From Streptomyces ochraceiscleroticus (GTDB lineage Bacteria > Actinomycetota > Actinomycetes > Streptomycetales > Streptomycetaceae): a DNA stretch of 64,000 bases. The stretch lies in assembly GCF_000720485.1 (NCBI RefSeq), contig NZ_JOAX01000002.1, positions 248,001-312,000 of the forward strand. The letters run 5' to 3'. Below, one piece after another: positions 8,011-14,813 of this stretch. The stretch's first letter is position 1; every line of letters begins with the position of its first letter. A program made the position numbers and the translations under genes. The notes under the pieces were generated by a model. That model was not told the DNA's origin and made no database searches. It saw nothing but the letters and a program-made list of their open reading frames with translations.

Positions 8011-9329
8011 GGGGTGGCTCCTGCCTGATCGGGGGTGAGGGGGGTGAAGCGGGCCGGGAGCGCGGCCAGCGCACGGTGGAAGGCGCCGACCCGCCACTCC
8101 AGCTCATCGAAGGGCACGGTGAGTTCGATGTCGGAGAGCCAGGCGGTGAGCCGCTCGATGGCGGTGGTCGCGATGAGCAGCGCGGTGTTGCGTACGGGGC
8201 AGGCGTGCGGCCCCGCCGCCCAGGACAGGTGCGCGCCGCCGCCCGCGCCGGGCTGCTCCAGCGGGACGGTGCCGAACTGCGCGTTGGCCGCGGCGTACGA
8301 CACCATCGTGAGCTGGCCCGCGCGGATCCAGGTGCCGTGGAAGAAGACGTCCCGGCGGGGGAAGTGCGCGGAGTAGTTGCCGAGCGGCGGGTCGTTCCAC
8401 AGCACGTCGTTGATGGCGTCGCGGGCGGTGAGCGCGCCGCCGGACAGGGTGCTGTAGTAACGGTCGTCGGAGAGCATGCGGGCGAGCGCGTTGCCGATGA
8501 GGTTGGTCGTCGGCTCGTGCCCGGCGCCCATGGTGAGGACGATCTGGTGGATCAGTTCCTCGTCGGTGAGGCCCGCGGGGTGGTCCATGAACCAGGAGGT
8601 GAGGTCGGGGCCGCGGCGCTCCTTCTTGGCGGCGACCAGCTCCATGATGTAGCGCGTGTAGTCCTCGTTGGCCCTGGCCGCTTCCGCGGGGCTGCGGCCC
8701 TCCAGCATTCCGGCGAGGGCGGAGATCAGCCGGTCGCTGTAGGAGTCCGGGAGCCCGAAGACCCGGTTGAAGATCATCAGCGGCAGCACGCGCGCGTACT
8801 GGGTGATCAGGTCGGCCCGGCCCTCGGCGCCGAACCGGCTGATCAGCGTGTCGGCCGCGCCCTGCACGTAGCCGCGCAGCTCGTACGGTTCGAGCAGGGC
8901 GAAGCTGTCGGTGATCACCTTGCGGTAGCGGTTGTGCGCCTCGCCGTCGCTGAAGAACACGTTGGGCCGCCAGGTGAGCATCGGCATGACCGGCGAGTCC
9001 TGTGGCACAGTCGGCATCCAGGGACGGGAGTCCTTGGACCAGGTGGCGTCGTCGTGCAGCAGCTCCAGCGCGGCGCGGTAGTCGGTGACCAGCATCGCGG
9101 GCACGCCCGGCGCGATCTCCACCTGCGCGACCGGCCCCTGCCGCCGCAGCTCGGCGTAGAAGCCGTGCGGGTCGGCCGCGAAGTCGGGCCCGTACAGCAG
9201 CACCGCGTCCTGCGCCGGGGCGTAGGGCGCGGTGTGCGGCGACGCCGGAGGGGCCGGTTCGGCAGCCGGGCGGGCATGGGCGGGGCAGCCCGGGGGCGGT
9301 GTGGCCCCGGGCCGGTAGGGGGAGGTCAC
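7935..9329 (-). CDS. Atypical cytochrome P450 lacking ExxR (CYP157-like)
   Basis: 464 residues from the GTG at 9329, which overlaps the stop of the GTPase gene (GTGA). The I-helix reads GAGHEPTTN near residue 266. The K-helix position, expected to be ExxR, reads INDVLWND near residue 310, so both Glu and Arg are missing. The heme loop is WAAGPHACP near 375, with the Cys kept but not the usual FGxGxxxCxG. The CYP157 family of Streptomyces conservons is known to lack ExxR, so this is probably a member. It may be a catalytically unusual or structural partner of the downstream P450. About 35 C-terminal residues run into the next gene. Confidence 0.88.
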   Translation of the reverse strand: MTSPYRPGATPPPGCPAHARPAAEPAPPASPHTAPYAPAQDAVLLYGPDFAADPHGFYAELRRQGPVAQVEIAPGVPAMLVTDYRAALELLHDDATWSKDSRPWMPTVPQDSPVMPMLTWRPNVFFSDGEAHNRYRKVITDSFALLEPYELRGYVQGAADTLISRFGAEGRADLITQYARVLPLMIFNRVFGLPDSYSDRLISALAGMLEGRSPAEAARANEDYTRYIMELVAAKKERRGPDLTSWFMDHPAGLTDEELIHQIVLTMGAGHEPTTNLIGNALARMLSDDRYYSTLSGGALTARDAINDVLWNDPPLGNYSAHFPRRDVFFHGTWIRAGQLTMVSYAAANAQFGTVPLEQPGAGGGAHLSWAAGPHACPVRNTALLIATTAIERLTAWLSDIELTVPFDELEWRVGAFHRALAALPARFTPLTPDQAGATPWDSSPSPSTRPAPTSPARPPASAR

Positions 9330-9967
9330 GGGTTCTCCATGGGCGTGTGGTCCAGGACGTGTCCGACGAGGGCGATCAGCGCGTCGAGCGACTGGTCGCG
9401 GTCGCGGGCGTCGCACAGCACCAGCGGGGTGTCCTCGTGCAGATCGAGGTGGTCGCGCAGCGTCTCGACGGAGTGGTCGGGGGCGTCGGGGAAGGTGTTG
9501 ACCGCCACCGCGTAGCGCAGCCCGGCCTCCTCGATGATGTCCATGACCTCGAAGGAGTCCGCGAGTCGCCGGGTGTCGGCCAGTACCAGCGCGCCGACCG
9601 CGCCGCGCGCGATGTCCTGCCACAGCGGCCGGAACCGCTTCTGGCCGGGCGTGCCGAAGAGGTACAGCACGAGGTCGCCCGCGAGCGTGATCCGCCCGAA
9701 GTCGATGGCGACGGTGGTCGTGGTCTTCTCGCGGACCCCGGCGAGGTCGTCGACGAACGCGCCGGTCTGCGTCATCACCTCTTCGGTGTGCAGCGGCGGG
9801 GTCTCCGACAGGGCCCGGATGAACGTGGTCTTGCCGACCCCGAAGGGCCCCGCGACCAGCAGCTTCACCAGGGTCTGGTCGGTACCGGACAGGTACATGG
9901 CGCCGGTGCCGTCGGCGGCGCTGTGCGTGCTGCCCGCCGCGCTAGGACTTGAGAGTGCGGAGTCCAT
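9326..9967 (-). CDS. cvnD: Conservon small GTPase-like ATP/GTP-binding protein
   Basis: 213 residues. Walker A is GPFGVGKTTF near residue 40. The G3-like segment is FGTPGQKRF and the G4 position reads NTFPDA rather than NKxD. This matches the MglA/Gtr-like ATP/GTP-binding proteins of Streptomyces conservons (CvnD). These act with CvnA, CvnB and CvnC as a membrane-associated heterocomplex that resembles a G-protein switch. The gene overlaps the DUF742 gene by 26 bp and the next P450 by 4 bp, so the operon is tightly coupled. Confidence 0.92.
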   Translation of the reverse strand: MDSALSSPSAAGSTHSAADGTGAMYLSGTDQTLVKLLVAGPFGVGKTTFIRALSETPPLHTEEVMTQTGAFVDDLAGVREKTTTTVAIDFGRITLAGDLVLYLFGTPGQKRFRPLWQDIARGAVGALVLADTRRLADSFEVMDIIEEAGLRYAVAVNTFPDAPDHSVETLRDHLDLHEDTPLVLCDARDRDQSLDALIALVGHVLDHTPMENP

Positions 9968-10301
9968 CGAGGACCCTCTCCAGAATCTGCCGGTCGATCT
10001 GCTCGGCTTCGGGGATGGGGGAACGGGCGTGCAGGTGCCCGGCGTCGACGAGGTCGGCCACCAGTACCTTCACGACACTGACCGGCAGTCGCAGGTGGGA
10101 CGCGGTCTCGGCGACGGTCAGCGCGCCCGGCCGCAGCAGCGCGAGGACGCGGAGCGCCTCGGGGCGCAGCCCGGCGGGCGCGGTGACGGTCGCGCCGTAC
10201 AGCACGGTGAGCCGGTCCAGGGTGTTGCGGCTGGGGCGGGCGCGGCCGCCGGTCGCCAGATAGGCCGGTACGAGACGCCGGTTGCTCTGGCGGGGCGTCA
10301 T
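9942..10301 (-). CDS. cvnC: DUF742 protein of conservon
   Basis: 119 residues from the ATG at 10301, in an ATGA overlap with the roadblock gene stop. It shows the DUF742 layout: basic N-terminus (MTPRQSNRRLVPAYLATGG), YGATVTAP, and a winged-helix-like region LALLRPGALTVAETASHLRLPVSVVKVLVADLVDAGHL. CvnC is a standard component of the conservon complex; its molecular function is not settled. The longer open frame upstream of 10301 runs antisense-like through other genes and is not real. Confidence 0.9.
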   Translation of the reverse strand: MTPRQSNRRLVPAYLATGGRARPSRNTLDRLTVLYGATVTAPAGLRPEALRVLALLRPGALTVAETASHLRLPVSVVKVLVADLVDAGHLHARSPIPEAEQIDRQILERVLDGLRTLKS

Positions 10302-10726
10302 GCGGGCGAACCCGCGTCCCGCGGCGGCGAGCCCATCGCCTTCGCGCCCAGCGTGGCGACCTGGACCTGCATCTGGTGGGAGACCACGCCCATGTTGACC
10401 TCGGGCCCGGCGAAGACCGCGAGGCAGGTGTTCTCGCCGGCCGGGATGGCGATCACCCAGCCCTCCGCCGACTCCACGACGGTCTGCCGCAGCCGGGCGT
10501 CGTCCTGGCCGGCGAAAGCGGCGGTCACGGCGCGGCCCGCGCCCTGCAGCGCCGACATCATGGCGGCCACGCCCTCGGCGGCCTCGCGGGCGAGGCCGGG
10601 GGAGGAGCCTTCGATGAAGCCGTCGCCGGAGATGACGGCCGCGTGCAGGACGTGCGGCAGCTCCAGCAGCGGTGCCAGCACCCAGGACTGGTCCTGTGTG
10701 ACGCGGCGGCGGACAGGGGTGCTCAT
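10298..10726 (-). CDS. cvnB: Roadblock/LC7 domain protein of conservon
   Basis: 142 residues from the ATG at 10726, overlapping the sensor gene stop (ATGA). The sequence follows the roadblock/LC7 pattern: QDQSWVLAPLLELPHVLHAAVISGDGF, then GLAREAAEGVAAMMSALQGAG and a beta-hairpin EGWVIAIPAGENTCLAVFAG. Roadblock proteins act as GAP or scaffold partners of MglA-type GTPases, here presumably CvnD. The start was chosen by homology of the first residues (MSTPVRRRVTQDQSW) and the overlap. Confidence 0.92.
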   Translation of the reverse strand: MSTPVRRRVTQDQSWVLAPLLELPHVLHAAVISGDGFIEGSSPGLAREAAEGVAAMMSALQGAGRAVTAAFAGQDDARLRQTVVESAEGWVIAIPAGENTCLAVFAGPEVNMGVVSHQMQVQVATLGAKAMGSPPRDAGSPA

Positions 10727-12309
10727 CCTTGGTCGTTCCCTTCGGGGCGCGGAATTCGGTACTCGGCTTCGGCCCGCCCGGAGAGGGTGCCGCTCTGCAG
10801 GGCGGCCCAGCGGGTGGCGGACTCCTGCGGGCTGCGCTCGGCGACGGGTTCCGTACGGGGGAGGGGGCGCTCGGGCTCGACGGCGGGCCGGCGCCGCCGG
10901 CGACGCGGCAGCCCGGCGTCGGACGCGGAGTCCGGCGCGTGCGCGGGCTCGGCCTCGTGCCACGGCTCGGCCTCGCGCTCGGCCTCCGGCGTGTACGCGG
11001 TCTCGGCCTCGGGCGCACGAGCGGGCGTGGGCTCCGGCGTACGGACGGGCTCGGCCTCGGGGGCGCGAGCGGGCGTGTGCTCCGCCGCAGCCACCGGCGC
11101 GGAGCCCGGCGCGGGATCCACCTGCGACGCAGTCTGTGACACGGCGTGCGACATGCCCTGCGACATGGTCTGCGGTACCCCCAGCGGCGTCGAGTGCGCG
11201 TGCAGCATCTGCGGCGGCAGCGGAGCCATGGCCGACATCGGCTGCGCGGTCTCGTCCATCAGCGTCAGCAGCGGATCGCCCGGGATGTACACGACGGCCC
11301 GGACGCCGCCGTACGGCGAGGACTCGACGTGCACCGTGAAGCCGTACTGGCGCACGAGCTGCCCGACGGCGGCGAATCCGGACCGCGGCGGGTCGCCCAG
11401 CTCCGTGAGCAGCACCTGCTCCCCGCCGCCCAGCAGCCGCGTCGCGTACGCGATTTCATCGGCGTGCATGCCGATCCCGTAGTCGTCGACGATGACGGAC
11501 GCGCCGCGGTTGCCCTGCTGGAGCGTGACGGCGACGGGCAGTTCGTGGTGGGAGTGGTGCAGCGCGTTGGCCAGCAGCTCGGTGAGCGCGATCGCGACCG
11601 GCTCGACGGCGCGCGCGACCACGCCCACCGGGTCCCGCAGCAGATTGCTGACCTGGATGCGTTCGTAGCCGCGCAGCCGCGACATCGCGCCGACGACGAG
11701 GTCGGCGAGGTGCGAGTCGTCGCGGGTCAGCCCCGGCCAGGCGCCGCAGACCACGCCGGTGGTCTGCACCCGGCGCAGCGCCTGCTCGTTGAGGAAGTCG
11801 GCCTGCAGCAGGTCCTGGGCGACGGCCTGGTCGTCGTACCGGTGCTGCATCTCCTGGAGCAGCGTCTGCAGCCGGTACAGCAGCGCCTGGATGGTGGTCG
11901 TTGCGCCGCGCATCGTGGCCTGCGCCGCCTCGTCGACCCGCGCCCGTTCCTTGGCGACCGCCTGCGCGAGCTGGTCCATCGCCGAGGTCAGCGAGCGGTC
12001 CACGTCGGTCGCCGTGAAGCGGGGGTCGCGCAGGCCGCGGACGGCGACGTGCGGGTGGGCCAGCGAGGTGGCGAGGTCGGGCAGCCGGGCCTCGGCGAGG
12101 TGGCGGAGTTCGTCCTCCGTGGCGCGCAGTTGGGCGGCGAGCTCGCTGTGGCCGCGCTCCGCGGCGGAGCGGCGGGCCTCGGCCGTGGCCAGGTGCCGGC
12201 GCAGGGCCTGGCTTCCCCGCCGCATCCGGACCAGGAAGAAGGTCATCACCACCGCGGCGGCCGTTCCCGCGCTCAGGCACCACAACAGTGTCGCCGGTAT
12301 GGAAGTCAT
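10723..12309 (-). CDS. cvnA: Conservon sensor histidine-kinase-like ATPase
   Basis: 528 residues from the ATG at 12309. It has one N-terminal membrane helix (ATLLWCLSAGTAAAVVMTFFLV), a coiled-coil-prone region rich in E/R/A, then a GHKL ATPase domain: N-box ELLANALHHS near residue 241, DDYGIGM near 272, and the G2 box with GFAAVGQL near 310. The C-terminal 190 residues are Pro/Glu/Ala-rich low complexity with EAEP/ARAPE repeats. No clear phosphoacceptor H-box was seen, as is usual for CvnA. It is the first gene of the six-gene conservon operon; the presumed promoter lies in 12310-12524. Confidence 0.9.
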   Translation of the reverse strand: MTSIPATLLWCLSAGTAAAVVMTFFLVRMRRGSQALRRHLATAEARRSAAERGHSELAAQLRATEDELRHLAEARLPDLATSLAHPHVAVRGLRDPRFTATDVDRSLTSAMDQLAQAVAKERARVDEAAQATMRGATTTIQALLYRLQTLLQEMQHRYDDQAVAQDLLQADFLNEQALRRVQTTGVVCGAWPGLTRDDSHLADLVVGAMSRLRGYERIQVSNLLRDPVGVVARAVEPVAIALTELLANALHHSHHELPVAVTLQQGNRGASVIVDDYGIGMHADEIAYATRLLGGGEQVLLTELGDPPRSGFAAVGQLVRQYGFTVHVESSPYGGVRAVVYIPGDPLLTLMDETAQPMSAMAPLPPQMLHAHSTPLGVPQTMSQGMSHAVSQTASQVDPAPGSAPVAAAEHTPARAPEAEPVRTPEPTPARAPEAETAYTPEAEREAEPWHEAEPAHAPDSASDAGLPRRRRRRPAVEPERPLPRTEPVAERSPQESATRWAALQSGTLSGRAEAEYRIPRPEGNDQG

Positions 12310-12524
12310 CGAGGTCCTCGTGTGGGGGGTGAACGTGGCGACGGCGAACGAACACCTGATCGCCGCCGCGATGTTACCCACGAAGTGACCTTTTGCACGG
12401 CCGAGTGGGAAAGCGGCATTCCGTGTGGACAAGATCACTCCGTTTTACCGGCGGTCACGTCGCATACACCCGGAATGTCGTGCCTCAGTTGTGAACTCCC
12501 TTTGTCCGGCCGCCAGTTGTGTCG

Positions 12525-14096
12525 TCAGTCCGAGTGCCGCTCCCGCAGCACACCCTTCAGTACCTTGCCCAGCGGCCCGCCGCGCGGCAGCTCGGCCGCG
12601 ATCTCCAACTGCTCCGGCAGCTTCTGCGTCATCAGTCCGGCCCGCCGCAGATGGGCCGTCAACTCCCGCAGCGTGAGCGCGGGTCCGCCTGTTTCCGTGA
12701 GCGTGACCACCGCGCACACCCGCTCTCCGCGCTCCCGGTCCGGCAGCCCGATGACCGCCGCGTCCGCCACGGCCGGATGGCCCCGCACCAGGTCCTCGAC
12801 CTCCTGCGCCGAGATGTTCTCGCCCTTGCGGATGATGATGTCCTTCAGCCGCCCGGTCAGGACGAGATGCCCGTCCGCGCGCAGAAACCCCAGGTCACCG
12901 GTGTGGAACCAGCCGTCCGCGTCGAACGAGGCGGCCGTCAGCGCCGGGTCCGTGTACCCCTGGCAGACCATCGGTCCCTTGAGCGTCACCTCGCCCGGCT
13001 CCCCGGCCGGCAGCGCCCGCCCGTCCGGCCCGGCGATCCGCACCTCGGCGCCGGTCACCGGCCGCCCCACCGTCCGCGAGAGCTGCTCGTCGGTGTCGTA
13101 CGGGGTCCCCATCGCGATCATCGGGCACTCGGTCATGCCGTACCCGTGCAGCACCGCGCACTCCAGTTCGCGGCCCGCTTCGAAGTACAGCCCGGGCGGC
13201 AGCGGCGCGCCCCCGCCGGACAGCAGCCGCAGGGAGGGGATCAGCTTCCCGCCGTGTGCGCGTCGCCGCGACTCCTCCAGGAACGCCTGGTAGAAGGCGG
13301 TGCTGCCGCCCGCCATGGTGACGCCGAGCCGCGCGTACGTGTCCGCGGCCGCGCCCGGCGCGAACGTCTCCAGCACCACCGCGGGAAAGCCGCTCACCAG
13401 CATCGCGATGACGTAGTCGGGCCCGGCGATGTGCGCGTACGGGAACGCGATCGACCCGATGTCCGCCGTCGACATCCCCAGCGCGGTCGCCAGGCCCACG
13501 CCGCCCGCGATCAGCGAGGCGTCCGTGTGCCGCACGCCCTTCGGGACGGCCGTCGTCCCGGAGGTGTAGTAGATCCACGAGGTGCGCTCCCGCGCGTAGG
13601 AGCTCTGCTGCTCCCGCGCGTGCCCCGGCGTGAACTCCGGCAGCGTGGCCGGGTCCCCGTCCGGAAGCCCCGTCTCGCCGCCGACAGTGATGACCCGCGT
13701 CCCGTCCGGTGCCACCTTGCGGGCCATCGCCGTGAAGTCGACGTCCCGCCACACCCCCGGTACGAGCACGAACTCCGCCTCCGAAGCGGCGAGTACGTAC
13801 CCGACCTCGCGCTCCCGGTGCAGATGGACGACCGGTATCTGTACGGCGCCCAGCCGGGCGAGCGCGAGCGAGGCGAGCACCGTGCCGACCCGGGTCGGCA
13901 ACTGCCACGCGACCCGCGTCCCGGCCCCGATGCCCAGCTCCCGGAAGCCGGCCGCCGCGCGCAGCGCCCGCTCGCGCGCCTCCCCGAAGGTGACGGTCCG
14001 CCCGTCCGGCTCGTAGAACATGACCGCGTCCGCCGACGCGGCGGCCCGGTACTCGACCAGCTCCCAGAGCGTACGTATCCGACCGGACTCATACAC
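12525..14096 (-). CDS. Acyl-CoA ligase (AMP-forming), second copy
   Basis: 523 residues from the GTG at 14096, with GGGAGG 6 nt upstream. Motifs are YYTSGTTAVPKG near residue 175, HGYGMTECP, WFHTGDLGFL, TGRLKDIIIRKGENI and the C-terminal GKVLKG. It is only distantly related to the ligase at 5172, so it probably activates a different acid or a later intermediate. The regulon palindrome is 56 bp upstream. It lies on the same strand as the conservon but is separated from it by 215 bp without coding sequence. Confidence 0.9.
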   Translation of the reverse strand: MYESGRIRTLWELVEYRAAASADAVMFYEPDGRTVTFGEARERALRAAAGFRELGIGAGTRVAWQLPTRVGTVLASLALARLGAVQIPVVHLHREREVGYVLAASEAEFVLVPGVWRDVDFTAMARKVAPDGTRVITVGGETGLPDGDPATLPEFTPGHAREQQSSYARERTSWIYYTSGTTAVPKGVRHTDASLIAGGVGLATALGMSTADIGSIAFPYAHIAGPDYVIAMLVSGFPAVVLETFAPGAAADTYARLGVTMAGGSTAFYQAFLEESRRRAHGGKLIPSLRLLSGGGAPLPPGLYFEAGRELECAVLHGYGMTECPMIAMGTPYDTDEQLSRTVGRPVTGAEVRIAGPDGRALPAGEPGEVTLKGPMVCQGYTDPALTAASFDADGWFHTGDLGFLRADGHLVLTGRLKDIIIRKGENISAQEVEDLVRGHPAVADAAVIGLPDRERGERVCAVVTLTETGGPALTLRELTAHLRRAGLMTQKLPEQLEIAAELPRGGPLGKVLKGVLRERHSD

Positions 14097-14151
14097 GGCG
14101 CGCCTCCCGGCAATGGGCGGGACGGGATGTGGCGCGACTGTAGCACCGGAC

Positions 14152-14166
14152 CTGACGGGCCGTCAG
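14152..14166. promoter_or_regulatory. Regulon palindrome, copy 2 (best match)
   Basis: CTGACGGGCCGTCAG has perfect 7-bp arms around one central base and is the consensus for all five copies. It lies 56 bp upstream of the GTG of the acyl-CoA ligase and would overlap its promoter. Confidence 0.8.
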
Positions 14167-14295
14167 GTGCCGGACGTGCCACTGTCGCACAGTCCGAACA
14201 CGCCGCAGGGACCGGCTACGACGGCATCCCCTCCGTGCCGTCGGAGCCGGCCCCTGCGATCCCCCGGGTGGTGGCTCAGTGGGCCGTGCGCGTGA

Positions 14296-14526
14296 TCAGT
14301 GCTCCAGCTTGGGCTCGGCGATCGGCCGGTGGCTGTCCTGCGGCGCGATCGTGCCGTCGCCGGCAACCGGACGCTGGCCCTCCTGCGCGGCCAGCACCTC
14401 GTCGCCGATGACGGGCCGGTGGCTGTCCATGGTGACGATCTCGTCACCGATGATCGGCCGGTGGCTGTCGAGCGGCCTGATGATGTCCTGGTCGTCGGTC
14501 TGCGGAGCCTTCTTCTCGGTGTTCAC
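14296..14526 (-). CDS. afsS: AfsS-like small sigma-factor-like regulator
   Basis: 76 residues from the GTG at 14526, with GGGAG about 10 nt upstream. The protein is nearly all repeats: LDSHRPIIGDEIV, MDSHRPVIGDEVL, QEGQRPVAGDGTI and QDSHRPIAEP, at a period of about 16 residues. AfsS of S. coelicolor is a 63-residue protein with repeats around T-D-N-H-M-P and lies next to afsR, whose product activates it (established). Position beside an AfsR homologue plus the repeat architecture support the call. The repeat core here is DSHRP with a GDE tail, a marked change from the classic motif. It has no DNA-binding domain; in S. coelicolor it raises antibiotic production by an unresolved mechanism. Confidence 0.8.
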   Translation of the reverse strand: MNTEKKAPQTDDQDIIRPLDSHRPIIGDEIVTMDSHRPVIGDEVLAAQEGQRPVAGDGTIAPQDSHRPIAEPKLEH

Positions 14527-14678
14527 AGTGATCAACTCCCGTGTGTGGGCGCTTGCGGTCCACCGCCCGGCGACTCCCCCGTGGGTCGCCGGACGGGAAC
14601 CAGGGCCGAACACCATGACGGTGGGGCCGCGTCACCGAGCCGCTTGCCCCCCGAGGCGGCGGTTCGGTACGTAGAAGA

Positions 14679-14697
14679 GTGACGTGCCGCGATGAAC
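14679..14697 (-). promoter_or_regulatory. Candidate AfsR/PhoP-type site upstream of afsS
   Basis: On the minus strand this stretch reads GTTCATCGCGGCACGTCAC, with GTTCA and GTCAC half-sites. It lies about 155 bp upstream of the afsS GTG. In S. coelicolor, AfsR and PhoP bind GTTCA-type direct repeats near the -35 of afsS, so this is a plausible equivalent. A possible -10 follows about 15 nt downstream. This is inference from similarity only. Confidence 0.4.
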
Positions 14698-14813
14698 GAT
14701 CGATAAACGGCGACGATTACCTCGCCGACCTGCGGCGATGACATGGTCGAGCTACCGGCGCCGGCCTCGTCGGCCCCACCGTTGACGGCCTCGCGGCCCC
14801 CGGTCGACGCCGG

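Noticed and set aside
6787..12309. Conservon as a recent genomic island
   Set aside because: Base composition and codon usage look like the flanks and no mobility gene or target-site repeat borders it; conservons are normal Streptomyces genes.
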